This document shows, piece after piece, positions 1 to 12,700 of a stretch of DNA of 64,000 bases. This DNA comes from Unio delphinus (taxonomy: Eukaryota > Mollusca > Bivalvia > Unionida > Unionidae): contig JAQISU010000189.1 in the NCBI GenBank assembly GCA_029339505.1, positions 248,001 through 312,000 of the forward strand. The letters run 5' to 3'. Numbering within the stretch: the stretch's first letter is position 1; the number at the start of each line of letters is the position of its first letter. The notes beneath the pieces were generated by a model, which was not told the origin of the DNA, ran no database searches, and was given only the letters and a program-made list of their open reading frames with translations. Both the position numbers and the translations under genes were made by a program.

Positions 1-1083
1 GGTTTTTGTCACGGTCATATTGGAAGTACATGATGTATACATGATCACTTGACCTCCAGATTTTTCAATAATTGTGCAGAAGTTAGATTTAATAGAAATG
101 TTTGGAGATAGAAATCTCAGTTTTGGGCTTTTACGCTTGATGTCAAGTTGTTTTCTGTTCTTGTAGCCAGTTTTCGAGTTATAAATTTTTTTTTCTTCTT
201 CAAATTGTTTGGATTTTAAAAGATTATTTGTTTCTCTGGAAGTATTTGAGTGCTCATACAGAATTAGTAGACAGAGATCGTTTTTGAATTTCTGTACCAG
301 ATTTGAAACACTGGAGTGTTATTTATTGTGTTTCTACAAGGAACTTGTACATTCAACACTATACAGACTGTAGCACACATCATTCTATCTTGGATTTTCT
401 CTGGGATCAAACTTGAATTCATTAGAACATTTCATTACCAGGACTTTTAAAATTTAATTCATGGATTATTTTTGGATTTGATTCTTAAAACAATAAGTTC
501 TATTTTCCATTGTTTTTTCGAGGGAAAATTATTTGTTAAACTTTACAAAGCTTGTTGTATTCACTCTTTTTTTGTTACTGTTTATTAAACACATAACATT
601 ATTTAACTCTCTAAGTTACGAGGGTTAAATTGTAAGAAGAACTAACTGTATCATGAATTATGTCCAATGTAATCCAATATGTTCTATAACAAGTCCAAAA
701 CTATAGTGTTCTGTATGAATGCCAATAATGAATGTGCTGATGTTTCAATGGCAAAAGCCTTGAATAGGTTGATTACCAACAGTCTTGATGTAATACTTTG
801 ATATAATCCAGAATGTCATTTGAATGAATTCACAATAATCCAGAAATGGTATTAATCCCAGCAATGAGCATTTTTAAATAATTTATTGACCCTGATCTGC
901 AGGCATTTATGTGATGGCAGATTAAGGTCAATGTTGTTTGCAGTTGGGTTCGACCTTATGCGACAATATATATGGTACAAAACTTACCTCTTAATTTTAT
1001 TATGCAGATATACATGGCAAATTTTGTTGATGCAGGTAATAACATAAAGTTATTTTCAACATGTCAAATTGCATGTATTTCAG
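1..1083 (+). other. Intron sequence upstream of first visible transporter exon
   Basis: AT-rich sequence with no long open frame and no recognisable SLC17 exon. The first supported exon follows an acceptor ending tgtatttcag at 1083, so this stretch is the 3' part of an intron whose upstream exon lies outside the window. I see no repeat or RNA gene in it. Confidence 0.6.
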
Positions 1084-1171
1084 GGTGTGACATTTCCAGC
1101 CATGCATGCCATGTGGGGTAAGTGGGCACCACTTTGGGAAAGAAGCAAGTTGACAGCCTTTACCTATGCAG
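1084..1171 (+). CDS. SLC17A5-like: SLC17/sialin-like transporter, exon encoding the G-PAMHAMW-ERSKL motif
   Basis: First visible exon of an organic-anion transporter of the major facilitator superfamily, SLC17 branch (sialin, vesicular glutamate and phosphate transporters), which act in lysosomal, vesicular or plasma membranes. The 88 nt encode 29 residues containing PAMHAMW followed by [10 protein letters not shown]. In the family this is the signature after the helix that follows the cytoplasmic loop, and the His of HAMW and the charged ER pair are conserved. An acceptor (tgtatttcag) precedes it and a donor (gcag|gtttgt) follows; it starts in phase 0 and ends in phase 1. The family usually has two prolines before LERS. 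Here the residues read P-L-W, a mild oddity. Earlier helices must be encoded upstream of the window. Assignment to SLC17 is firm; sialin rather than another SLC17 member is inference from similarity across all eight exons. Confidence 0.9.
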
Positions 1172-1479
1172 GTTTGTGTTTTTCATTAAAATACCTTTTA
1201 ATGGCTTGAATTAAAACTGTAGAAGATAAAGGTTACAAACAATAAGTAGATCATGCAATGTTTATAGAAAAACTGAAAAGTATTTTATGATCGTCATGTT
1301 CATGCTAGAAGATTTTAGCTCTGCTTGAAGAGATTATGAATTAGCCTGTTATCTGTTATCCATTCATTCATCAACCATCTTAATGCCTTTTTTTATTATT
1401 ACTTTATCTTGTAAAATTTAAACTTGCAAGTTATAACAGCTTGTAATTGTTGCCAAATGTATATAGGGTCACTTGGATA

Positions 1480-2010
1480 TCCATGATGGCTGACACAGTG
1501 GCCATCTTCAACATCATGTTATTGCTATTCCTCATAGACAAATGATCATATCAAAATAAGGTTTTCAGTAAAAGACTTTATGATGTCTGGTTGGTCCAAG
1601 ATTGCCAGTATGACATGTAATCCATCTTGAAAATGTTGTACTTACTAGTCCTCCTGAATAGATAGTCTTACTGACATGGAGTTTTCACTAAATGATTTCT
1701 TTTGATGGCTGTTTGATCCTAAGTGAAAATGGTACCATCCAGTATTGCGGTTGTATAGCAGTCTTCTTTTGCTACTTGTCCTGAGCTGTTGGTCATATCG
1801 ACATGGGATTTTCCATTCAAAGACGTCTTATGAGATCTAGCTGGTTCTAAATAAGAACATTATTGTTCAGTTTTCATCTTGAAGATATGCATTATTAACA
1901 TCAAGCTTTCACGGTGTTATTCAGTGTCCTTGAAGATACGGCAGTATCAACATCAGGTTTTCACTCAAACTTGCCTCACTTTGGTTATGCATTTATCCTA
2001 AGTGAGAAAG
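1480..2010. repeat. Degenerate tandem repeat, roughly 150-170 bp period
   Basis: Related blocks recur: variants of 'ggttttcagtaaaagacttt ... tggttggtcc', 'gttttcactaaatgatttct' and 'attttccattcaaagacg', each followed by a GATCC/GGTCC-like segment and an ATCTTGAA motif. The copies are old and diverged, so unit length and borders are approximate. They lie in the first visible intron. Confidence 0.35.
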
Positions 2011-3179
2011 TGCAGAAGCTTCCAGTGTGATCTTCCAAAGTTTGAAATATCTCAAAATGGCTAATTATCTTAAACAGGCTGCCATAGAAACATATACAAA
2101 TACTTCTTTCTTGCAATATATAGTTACGTTGGTATTATGATGTTGCTGATCTAACATTCAAAATGTTTACCTTGACAGCCATCTTGAAAGTCTTGTTATC
2201 ACTGGTCTTTCTGAATGGTTGGGCTTATTGGCATGAAGTTTTTACTACAATGTTCGTATGATTGGAAAGTTATATTCAGGTGACTTCTCATTATGGCAGA
2301 GTAGTAACATTAATGAAAATCTCATTACTTGATTGATGGCACTGACAAATAATTTTTACTGAAACGCTTCTTGAAATATTGAATTGAATGAAAATGGATC
2401 TGACTGCCAGCATATTCACAATTTTGTAAAGGAATTTTGAAATTGTGATCTAATTGACCTTGGTGTCAAGGCAAAGGTCATTACTTGCATTTGTGTACCT
2501 TATTAAGCTTATGAATACAATGACTTGTATATATGCAAATTTATGTTGACTAGAATTATTTAATTGCATTTATTAACATGTTGAATGGTGTCATTTTGAC
2601 ATTGATTTTAAGGTCAATAGACTTGACTAGGATTTTAGCTGTATTGGCTTGTGAGGATGATAACACAAATGAAAATGAATGGATTTTATAAGTTTGTTTA
2701 TATTTCTGATGAATACTTTGAATGAAGCTGCTTAAACAGAAATATTTGTCAAAAATATAATAAATTATTGATTTAAACAAATTTAGCACATGGGTATATC
2801 TTTATATTGTCTGAGGCAAGTTTGACAATTTTCTTTCTGTGATATCAAGTTCAAGGTTAAAGACTATAATATCAAGTTCAAGGTCACTATCAGGCTAATG
2901 TAAAATGTCTATGATAAAGAAGTTTGCCCAGTACCTACATCTTGTGAACATGTTATTCTAAGCAAATAAGAAAATATTTGGGAAAAATTTGGTTTGTTGA
3001 AAAATGCTAGTGATGGTTTAAACACTGAGCATCTCAAAAGAACAAATCTTGTTCTAAATTCCTGGAATATTTCTCCGCAAGTTTTTCTTTTGATTATAAT
3101 ACTTGACAGTTTAATTCGGTACTTTATTCTGTGTAATTTAGACTGCTCCAAAATGCATTCATCTTTTAGGCCACAGATT
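2011..3179. other. Intron sequence, nothing recognised
   Basis: AT-rich intron DNA. Short open frames of 60 to 80 codons on both strands have no family resemblance and biased A/T composition. A short direct repeat 'atatcaagttcaaggt' occurs near 2850-2885. Confidence 0.5.
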
Positions 3180-3345
3180 TGAACCTGGCCGAGCCATGCA
3201 CATGACTTATAAAATTGGTACCAGCAGCTGCCTCACTTGGCATTCAACATTAGGAAGTTAGTCTTAGAATTGGTTGGTCTTGTGTGAGGATAATATTAAT
3301 GGCTGGGACATGGTGCAGGAGGGCTCAAATTGTTAAAGTTTTATA
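3180..3345 (+). mobile_element. SINE family A, 5'-truncated copy
   Basis: Begins inside the tRNA-like head (gaacctggccgag) and continues with the family body 'gacttataaaattggtacc', 'agctgcctcacttggcattc' and 'aggaagttagtcttagaattgg', ending near 'tgttaaagttttatata'. It matches the complete copies at 5004, 39419 and 45130. It sits in the first visible intron just ahead of the LINE at 3.9 kb. Confidence 0.75.
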
Positions 3346-3924
3346 TAAAAAAATCCAATAACACAAATACTCTTTTATAATACATGATGGCCACTATTGC
3401 TTAATCGGCTTGAAGCAGCTGTTCTGTTTTTTGTGCTGTTTTTCATGATATATGTGCTTGTTGTCTGTCTTTGTCTACATTATTGTTTTCATCATGCAAT
3501 GGCTGTTCAGTTTGTATGTTTGTATGTGTTTCTTCATCGCCTTATTTTGGAAACAAGAACAATTAGACTTTTTCTCAACCGTCTTGCTCCACTGCTACAA
3601 CATTCTTTTTTGTTGAACAAACTGCCATCATGTGATTGTCAATCAACCCATTTATGCTATGATGGACCCTCATTAACGACTTTTAATGACCACTCCTTGG
3701 CTCTTCCTACTACATTGTGCTCAACTAAACAAACTGGGAGTACATTCAGCATTACTTAAATGTAAACAGAAGCGAAAAAAGCTGGTAAGCGTAGAACAGG
3801 ATGAATCTCAGTTATCTCCCTTTTGCTTTTTCCGGCTCAACAATTTAAAAATTCAGCTGTTAATTTAGATAACCTTATTCAAATTCCTATTAAATCAACA
3901 ACTTTTGTGTCAACTATCATAGAT

Positions 3925-4426
3925 TACCACTGCGTATTGCATTATTTATTGCCAAATCGTTAAGACCACTGGAAAAGCACACAGAAATAATAATTTTATC
4001 AACGATCAGAATATCGACGTCTTTTTTCTGACAGAAACATGGCTAAAAACATCAGGCAATGAGCCCAAGTGCACGAATTTAATACCCACTGGTTACTCCA
4101 TCAAGTCTTTCCCCCACCACTCTTGCGGAAGTGGAATTGCTGTCATCACAAAGAACTCAATATTGATCACGTGTCTTAACCACACCACACCCATCAATTT
4201 CTACCATACATCGTTTGAACTAGTCCAAACCACAATCACACAGGAACAACAGTCAGTCCATTTGTTCTGCATTACCTACCCTCCTCCTAGTAGAATAAAC
4301 AAGCTGACTGAATCTCTCTTTGTGGAGTATATTCTGAATCTCCTGGAGTATGGAAATTTGATTGGTGGCAACCTGATTATTCTTAGATATTTCAACTTTC
4401 ATTTTCACTGTCCTGGAAACCAATAA
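3925..4426 (+). pseudogene. LINE endonuclease fragment (CR1/L2-like)
   Basis: The reading frame from about 3990 gives 'NIDVFFLTETWLK', the conserved TETWL endonuclease segment. It is followed by GSGIAVI near 4130-4145 and continues through the open frame 4163-4426, where VHLFCITYPPP and LIILRYFNFHF correspond to the family's 'IYRPP' and 'GDFN' segments. The GD of GDFN has become RY, removing a catalytic aspartate. Frame changes occur near 3990 and 4426. Confidence 0.75.
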
Positions 4427-5003
4427 ACATCAAAACTCCTAGATTTCATAAATGTTTTCATCCTCAAACGGTAAGTTAACAATTCCACTCATAAACATGG
4501 TCACATTTTAGACTGAATTCTTCCTAGACTCAATGATAATATTATAAGGTCCTCCCAGGTATCCCATGATGCATCAGATCACCTATGCATTATATGCCAT
4601 ATCCTCCACCATATTTTGTTACTAAGAGAAACCTCTGTATGATAAATAGTACCAAATTAATGCATGGCATCCAAGCAAACCTAACAACTTGCTTACCTCC
4701 TACAGCAGAACAGCTCGATAACTGTCTTCATTCATTGCTTGAAAAACATGTCCCAGCCACCAAGCACAGAATATCAATCCAAAAGTGTTCTGAGAGGCTT
4801 TGGCTTTCATCCAGACTAACTATTCACAAGCAAATCTCTTTGAAGCTACTAAGAAGAACATCATAAACATAGTCCATGCAGCGAAATCAGCCCACTACAG
4901 TACTTAGATCATGGCAAGTTCCAGCTGCAAAGAGTTCTTTGAGATTACTATCAAGCTAATGTCAAGGAACAATTGTACATCGCTTCCACCTACCTTATTC
5001 CAG

Positions 5004-5330
5004 TCAGGGACTGCTCCGGTGGCCTGGTGGTTAGAGCGTCTACCGCAGAAGTGGGAGGTCATGGGTTCAATCCCTGGCCGAGTCATATCAAAGACTTACA
5101 AAAGTGGTAATAAGAGCTGCGTCGCTTGGCACTCAGCATTAAGAGGTTAGTGTTAGGACTGGTCGGCCTGGTGTCAGGATAATGTGACTGGGTTGGACAT
5201 CATTCTACATATGTCTGCGGCATTATGCCCCAGTGCTAGACATCACTATAAAATGCCTCACTCCAGACATTGTAGCGATATGACTGAAAAATTGTTAAAG
5301 CTACATTAAAAATCCTAATCAAACAAACAA
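5004..5330 (+). mobile_element. SINE family A, near full-length, nested in LINE
   Basis: The tRNA-like head contains an A-box-like segment (tggttagagcgtctaccg) and a B-box-like segment (gggttcaatccc). The body 'aagacttacaaaagtgg', 'ttaagaggttagtgttagga' and 'ctggtcggcctggtgtcagg' follows. The tail 'ccccagtgctagacatcact' and 'gatatgactgaaaaattg' ends in an A-rich segment. The LINE coding frame is interrupted at about 5004 and resumes after 5330, so the SINE is younger than the LINE. Confidence 0.85.
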
Positions 5331-5339
5331 AATACTCCA

Positions 5340-6451
5340 GTTGACCTTACGGACCTGTTTGCAAATTTCTTCCGTGATAAATTACAAACCATTAGAGATA
5401 AGCTTGACAACACAATTTTAATTGACTCATCGTCACCATACAATTACGATACAGAATTTCAGTAGCAACCTTTAGCAGCATTTGAATCTGTCTCTATGGA
5501 TTTAGTATGTACAATCATGATGAAGAATGCACCAAAGTCATGTGAACTTAATCCAGTTCCATCATCGCTGCTTCTTGAGTGCTTATATCCAGTATTGCCT
5601 GCACTTATTGATGTTATTAATACCTGTCTTTCATCTGAGGAATTCCCATCATTTTTCAAAACTGCCATAATTATGAAGCTTCTGCTGAAGAAACCAACAC
5701 TTGATCATAATCATCTAAAGAATACCACCCAGTTTTTACTATCCCATTCATATAAAAAATCTTAGAAAAAGTTGTTCTGACCCAGCCTGTATGGCATCTG
5801 AATTCAAATAGTCTTTTTAGCAATGTACAGTCTGCATATCGCCCATGTCACATTACTGAAACTACTCTTCTGAAAGTATTTAATGACATTCTCTCAGCTT
5901 TGGATAGCGGAAAGATGACAGTCCACACCCACCTGGATTTGTCTGCAGCATTTGACACAGACCATGATATACTACTTTACTGTCTCTAGCATGTATTTGG
6001 CATTCATGATACAGTTACTGTGGTTCAAGTCCTATTTGATCAACAGGACACAAATTGTATCTGCAAATGGAATACACTCCAGACCAGTTCATCTATGTTG
6101 TGGTGTTACTCTACTTGGGTATATGTTCTTGGACCTGTTCTCTTCATTATATACACTCAACTGCTCTCAAGTGTCATAGATCATCACCCAGTGTCTCACC
6201 AAGTGTATGCTGATGACACCCAAATATACAAGTCTAGCCACCCAACTGAAGTTGATGCTACCATCCATGGAGTGGAGAGGTGCATTTCTCATGTGAAATC
6301 ATGGATGACATGTAACAAGCTGCAGATGAATGGTGATAAAACTGAGGCTATTCTGATCACAACACAAAGACTTTCTCATTCACATTCTTTACCTCACACA
6401 ATAAATATCAGCAGAAACACAACTGCTCAGATCATCCTTAAAGTACCATGA
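5340..6451 (+). pseudogene. LINE reverse transcriptase fragment (CR1/L2-like)
   Basis: The open frame 5496-5765 carries KSCELNPVPSSLLLECLYPVLP, the family's segment ahead of the palm. 'LDLSAAFDT' occurs near 5935-5960. The frame 6020-6451 includes VLGPVLFIIYTQLLSSV and the catalytic box YADDTQIYKS, followed by a thumb-like segment with MTCNKLQMNGDKTEAIL. At least two frameshifts and several stops separate these pieces. The YADD box itself is intact. Confidence 0.85.
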
Positions 6452-6556
6452 TCAGAGCACACCTCCCTGCTGCTCTGTACCTTACACTGGCTATAGATGT
6501 TGTAAAGTGCTTAGAGCTTCTAAAGATTAGGCGCTATACAAAGTCGGACTCCTCAT

Positions 6557-6570
6557 TATTATTATTATTA

Positions 6571-6621
<51 letters not shown>

Positions 6622-6634
6622 GATTATGATTATG

Positions 6635-6676
<42 letters not shown>
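6557..6676 (+). repeat. (ATT)n microsatellite at the LINE 3' end
   Basis: About 120 bp of ATT/TAT repeats, interrupted once by GATTAT units near 6621-6639. It starts exactly where the CR1/L2-like 3' tail ends, so it probably grew from the short repeats these LINEs carry at their 3' terminus. It should be highly variable in length. Confidence 0.9.
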
Positions 6677-8290
6677 ACAATTGATCATTCATTCCATATA
6701 ATAAAATGATTTCTGCCATTTTCTGACCTTTATCTTAATTCATAGTATCCATTTCACTGTAAGGGACTAACAACTTTGTCTTTAGGTTAACTGGGCCTGG
6801 GTTTTTCTTTTAAACATGGATAGTTTTGTTCTCAGTGTTGGATATAATAAATAAACACTTATTCGTACAGAAAAAGAATAAAAATAATATTTTTATATTT
6901 TACAACAAAAATTACATCTCCGTACTTGCTAAAGTTAAGACCACATACCCATGGTTAACTAGTCTTATTGTTTCATTATAGTCATGCAAATATAAAATAT
7001 AAAAAACCTTGTCATTTTATATCGTAAGTTTGAAAGTAACAGACTCTGTTAAATCGATTTGTACATATACATATACTATTTCTTAAGTGTTTGTTCTGTT
7101 TTGAAATCTATTCATAGATATACCCCTCTGTTATCTTTATTGACAAGTTTAAATAACAAGTAACACATAAGATTTTTTGTCCTTATATCAAATTATGTAT
7201 AGACAACCGCTTCACTAGAACATTGACAGATTTTCATTTCCCTAAAGAGAGCCTCTTTTCCCTACTGGCAGCCATTCTGGTTTGACCTATTCTGTCAATT
7301 CTTGCTCTCAATCTGGTTTCAATAATAACCAAAGCACTAAGGATGTTTATTTTCCATGTGAGTAACACTGCATAGTTATGTGGTTGTTGTGACAATGTAC
7401 ATCATAATTACAACAAGAATAAATTGTTGATTTAACAGTGTTTATTGATAATGGAATATAGTAGGATCGTAATACATGAGGATTATCACAATTGTCAGGT
7501 GACTCAAAACAGTCTTTTTCTCTTTGCAACATCTACAGATATAAACCATCCTGAATAAAAAACATTCTTGTACACGGACAAATTTTTTCATCTTTCTCGC
7601 TCTCACTCTCTCGCACACACCACATGCTCACTATATAGATAGTTTAGTTTAAGCCATATTTATTTGAGAAACTTAATAACAACCAAGTCCATCACATTGT
7701 ACTTTCTGTGGATGCAAAACAACTACCACAGTGACAGGCACTCATTTCTCTCTGTTAAAAAGAATAACAGAATCCCCCTTGCACAAATTTAACAAGGCGA
7801 TGATAACACATGTGGTTTGAAATCTTCCTCCTTCCCAATTTTGTGCTTTTATAAAAACAATCCTGTAATCTCCTTAAGCAACTGATTACATATAGGAGAC
7901 ATTCTAATCTTATCCCCATGTACAGTTTAAGCTCTTTACAGATCATTTAATATACACTTTTGCCCGAAGTTTCTGTTGCTTCTGTATTGTTTGTAATCAA
8001 GTTTGGAACACCTGTGTTACAGTGTCTCAAGCATTGAATAAGCTCTGATTACTTCTAATTGGTGGTATTGTTTTACCCTGGACTTGAATATAAAAAACCA
8101 CCAATCAGAGCTGAATATTAAACTAATGTTTTATCAGAGATAGTTATGATTTAACCTATCAGAACACAGCAAAATGAACAGTCATATAATAAAGCATTAT
8201 TGCCTGTCAACTGATAGCATTATGAAGAACTCCTAATTACATTAGTCTAATAAATATTAATGACATTAATTTAGTGTAATAATTTTATCC
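6677..8290. other. Intron sequence, nothing recognised
   Basis: AT-rich intron DNA. Two short minus-strand open frames (7347-7532, 7755-7946) show no family resemblance. A near-inverted pair, 'ctctgattacttctaattgg' near 8042 and 'ccaccaatcagagctgaata' near 8098, could form a loose stem. No gene is supported. Confidence 0.5.
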
Positions 8291-8293
8291 TAA

Positions 8294-8965
8294 CCAATCG
8301 CCATAGTATTACATGCACATGATAAAGGTTATTTATTATTCATCATGAGTACATGCACATGATAAAGTGTAATGCTTATTCATCATGGCTGTCTATTACA
8401 TCCATCTAATATAGGTTATTGATTTATCATTGCTGTGTATTATATTCACATGATAAAGGTTATTGATTATTTATCATGGTTGTATTACATCCATCTAATA
8501 TAGGTTATTGATTATTTATCATGACTGTCTATTACATCCATCTAATATATCATTGCTGTGTATTACATTCACATGATACAGGTTATTGATTATTCATCAT
8601 GACTGTATTACATCCATCTAATACAGGTTATTGATTTATCATTGCTGTGTATTACATGCACATGATAAAGGGTAATGCTTATTCATCATGACTGTATTAC
8701 ATCCATCTAATATAGGTTACTGATTTATCATTGTTGTGTATTACATGCATATGATAAAGGGTAGTGCTTATTCATCATGACTGTATTACATCCATCTAAT
8801 ATAGGTTATTGATTTATCATTGCTGTGTATTACATGCACATGATAAAGGGTAATGCTTATTCATCATGACTGTATTACATCCATCTAATATAGGTTATTG
8901 ATTTATCATTGCTGTGTATTACATGCACATGATAAAGGGTAATGCTTATTCATCATGACTGTGTA
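8294..8965. repeat. 89-bp minisatellite array
   Basis: Units start 'tgactgtattacatccatct' and contain 'ataggttattgatttatcat' and 'gcacatgataaagggtaatg'. Starts at 8689, 8778, 8867 and 8956 give a strict 89-bp period. Earlier units are more diverged and shorter. It lies in the intron before the 9198 exon. Confidence 0.9.
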
Positions 8966-9197
8966 TTACCATGTAACTAAATAAATACAGTTTAATTTAA
9001 AAAATTGTATTGATAACAGTTTTATGATGAATTATTGTTTGTTATTTTAAAGAGTAAAAAATCTGATGAATGTGTATAAAGATAATAGCAAAAGTGTATG
9101 TTAATTAGTAAGGATGTCTATGTAGATTGGAGTATTGTCTTTTGTTCATGTTCACCAAAGTTTTCTTACAATCAGTTCATGATTGTTTCTTCTGCAG

Positions 9198-9293
9198 GTT
9201 CCCAGCTTGGAACTGTGTTTGCTGAACCAATTTCAGGCCTTCTATGTAATTCTGAATTTGCTGGAGGCTGGCCATCGGTGTTTTATGTATTTG
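9198..9293 (+). CDS. SLC17A5-like: SLC17/sialin-like transporter exon
   Basis: Exon of 96 nt, phase 1 in and phase 1 out, bounded by ttcttctgcag and g|gtaggt. It encodes GSQLGTVFAEPISGLLCNSE and the following segment ending WPSVFYVF. In SLC17 proteins this covers the helix with the G-x-x-x-G pattern, a short luminal loop and the start of the next helix (W-x-x-VFYxFG). The final Gly codon is split with the next exon. The preceding and following exons join in frame without stops. Confidence 0.92.
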
Positions 9294-9724
9294 GTAGGTT
9301 ATCTTTATAAGAATTTGATAGTATGTTATCTGATCCAGAGTTACACCTGTTGTTGCATTTCAGAAAAAAAAATGTAGTTCAAAATGAAGTAAAGATTATT
9401 ATTAATAACACAAGTACTTGTTTGCAAAAATAATTTTTTTTTAATTTTTTAATTTTGCAAGTCACAACAGGCTGACATATAGAGAAATTTCTTTTGTTGC
9501 TATTCATTTGGCTGATCCTTAGTTTTCTTGCAAATGTTATGCCAGGTAAGTATAATTACATGGAAAAATACAAGAAATAATATTGTCTCACAATATGATT
9601 TTTAAATTATTTCTTTAGGAAGAAACCTTTACAAATTCAAGAAATTTTCACAGGTGGAACATTTCTTTCATCTTAGAGAACAAAAGCCAAGAAAAAAATA
9701 GTCTCCTGAATCAGTAATTTTGCA

Positions 9725-12700
9725 CTTTTTAATGTGGTCATGACTTAATTCAGTGATTGTTCTTGACATCATGACTGTACTGTGAGGATGGAAGAGAGTG
9801 ATTGTTCTTGGCATGACTTTACGGTGAGGATGGAAGACAGTGATTGTTATCGTATTCAAGAGTGTATTGTGAGGATGGAAGACAGTGATTATTCTTGACA
9901 TCATGACTGTACCGTGAGGATGGAAGACAGTTTATTAGTATCAGGGTCATGTCGGTACTGTGAGGATGGAAGACAGTGATTGTTCTTGACATCATGACTG
10001 TACTGTGAGGATGGAAGACATTGATTGCTATCAGGGTCATGATTTCACTGTGAAGCTGGAAGACAGTGATTGTTATTGCCATCATGACTATTGTCAGGAT
10101 GGAAGACAGTTTTTGTTATCAGATTCAGGAGTGTACTGCGAGGATAGGATGGAAGACAGTTAATTGTTATCAGGGTCATGACTGTACTGTGAGGATGGAA
10201 GACAGTGATTAATATCAGGGTCATGATTTCACTGTGAAACTGGAAGACAGTGATTGTTATCGGATTCAGGAATGTATTGTGAAATTTGAAGACAGTAATG
10301 CTTGCTGTCTTGGTCATGGCTGTACTATGAAGCAGGAAGACAGTAATTGCTATGATTCTATTGTGAATCTTGAAGATAATTGTTATTTTCAGGATTATGG
10401 CTGTAGCATGTAAAGTTTGATGACAGTGATTGTTATCATGATTGTGACTGTATTGTTATACTTGAAGACAGTGTTTGTTATCATTGTTGTGACTGTATTG
10501 TGATGCTTGATGACAGTGATTGTTATCATGGTTGTGACTGTATTGTGATGCTTGATGACAGTGATTGTTATCATGGTTGTGACTGTATTGTGATGCTTGA
10601 AGACAGTGATTGTTATCATGGTTGTGACTGTACAGTGATTGTTATCATTGTTGTGACTGTATTGTGATGCTTGAAGACAATGATTGTTATCATGGTTGTG
10701 ACTGTATTGTGATGCTTGAAGACAGTGATTGTTATCATGGTTGCGACTGTACAGTGATTGTTATCATTGTTGTGACTGTATTGTGATGCTTGATGATAGT
10801 GATTTCTATCAGGGTATTGACTGAAGTTGGAAGACACAGATTGTTATCAGGGTCATAACTTTACTGTAGAGCTTGACGACAATTAGTGTTCTTGTGGTCA
10901 TGACTGTACTGTAGAGCATGAAGACAGTGTTCTTGTGGTCATGACTACTGTAGAGCTTGACGACAATTAGTGTTCATGTGGTCATGAGTGTGCTGTAGAG
11001 CATGAAGACAGTTTTGTGCTGTAGAGCATGAAGACTGTTCTTGTGGTCATGACTACTGTAGAGCTTGAAGACAATGTTCTTGGGGTCATGACTGTACTTT
11101 AGAGCTTGAAGAAAGTGTTCTTGTGGTCATGACTACTGTATAGCTTGAAGACAATGTTCTTGGGGTCATGACTGTACTTTAGAGCATGAAGACAGTGTTC
11201 TTGTGGTCATGACTACTGTATAGCTTGAAGACAATGTTCTTGGGGTCATGACTGTACTTTAGAGCTTGAAGAAAGTGTTCTTGTGGTCATGACTGTACTG
11301 TAGAGCTTGAAGACAATTAGTGTTCATGTGGTCATGAGTGTGCTGTAGAGCATGAAGACAGTTTTGTGCTGTAGAGCATGAAGACTGTTCTTGTGGTCAT
11401 GACTACTGTAGAGCTTGAAGACGGTGTTCTGGGGGTCATGACTGTACTGTAGAGCTTGAAGACAATTAGTGTTATTGTGGTCATGACTGTACTGTAGAGC
11501 TTGAAGACAGTGTTCTTGAGGTCATGACGGTACTGAAGAGTTTGAAGACAGTGTTTGTGGGGTAATGACTACTGTACAGCTTGATGACAGTGTTGTTGTG
11601 TCATGCCTGTACTGTGGAGCTTGATGACTGTTGTTGGGTCATGCCTGTACTGTGGAGCTTGATGACAGCGTTCTTGTGGTCATGACTGTACTGTAGAGTT
11701 TGAAGACAGTGTTCTTGGGGTCATGACTGTACTGTGGAGCTTGATGACAGCGTTCTTGTGGTCATGACTGTACTGTAGAGTTTGAAGACAGTGTTCTTGG
11801 GGTCATGACTGTATTGTACAGACGAAGACAGTGTTCTTGGAGTCATGACTGTACTGTAAAGCTTGAAGGCAATTAGTGTTCTTGTGGTTATGACTGTACT
11901 GTAGAGCTTGAAGACAGTGTTCTTGTGGTTATGACTGTACTGTAGAGCTTGAAGACAATTAGTGTTCTTGTGGTCATGACTCTAATATAGAGCTTGAAGA
12001 TAATTACTAGTTTGGGGGTCATGATTGTATTGTAGACCTTGCAGACAGTGCTTTTTGAGAGCATGAGACTGTACTGTAATGTATAGCTTGAAGACAGTGT
12101 TCTTGGGGTCACGACTGTACTGGACTGAACTGGAAGATAATTAGTGTTTTGGGGGTCATGACTATACTGTAAGCTTGGGGTAAACCGATGAAATTTTATT
12201 CATCTACTGTATCATTTGCTAAATAGAGTTATAATCATACTGCAGATTGGTTCTGTGATGCACATCCGCTGTACCACTTGTTATTGATGTCACAATGCAC
12301 CACCTGATGTATTAGCAGTTATTAGACTCATGGGAATACTGTGAAACTGGAAAGACAGTGATACACATCATTTGCTGTATTACATATTGAGGTCATGCTT
12401 GTACTTGGAGCTGAGAGACAATGATACTCATCTGCTATATCACTTATTATTGGGTCATGTTTGTATGGTGAAACTGGAAGACAATGATACACATCTGCTT
12501 TGTCACTTATTGTTGAGGTCATATTTGGACTCTGAGCTAAGAAGACAATGATACACATCTGCTGTGTCACTTATTGTTGAGGTCATATTTGGACTCTGAG
12601 CTAAGAAGACAATGATACTCATCTGTTGTGTTACTTATTATTGGTATGATATATGTACTGTGAAGCTAGAAGACAGTGATACTTATATGTTGTGTCACTC

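Larger units (their letters stand above)
3900..6556 (+). mobile_element. CR1/L2-like LINE, decayed, with a SINE inserted
   Basis: Non-LTR retrotransposon remnant. It carries an AP endonuclease-like region (about 3925-4430), a linker interrupted by a family A SINE (5004-5330), a reverse transcriptase region (about 5340-6451) and a short 3' tail. The tail reads 'gtaaagtgcttagagcttct' and 'ggcgctatacaaa', typical of CR1/L2 3' ends, and runs directly into an (ATT)n tract. Frames are broken by stops and frameshifts, so this copy cannot be active. The 5' border is unclear. The region 3397-3900 may belong to its 5' part but has no recognisable motif. Confidence 0.85.

Noticed and set aside
1000..1045. 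Mini-exon between 'ttattatgcag' and 'gcaggtaata'
   Set aside because: Splice-like borders exist, but the few codons do not match the SLC17 protein and would not fit ahead of the 1084 exon.
3397..3868. 120-codon ORF upstream of the CR1/L2-like LINE as a host gene or LINE ORF1
   Set aside because: No zinc-knuckle, coiled-coil or esterase motif is visible; it may be LINE 5' region but cannot be supported.
5010..5080. tRNA gene at the A/B-box-like sequence
   Set aside because: It is the head of a SINE with a common body and tail at several loci; I see no intact cloverleaf.
9668..10837. Minus-strand ORFs with repeated ITVFHPHS and ITVIKHHNTVTTM
   Set aside because: They are translations of the 45-bp minisatellite; the unit length is a multiple of three, so frames stay open.
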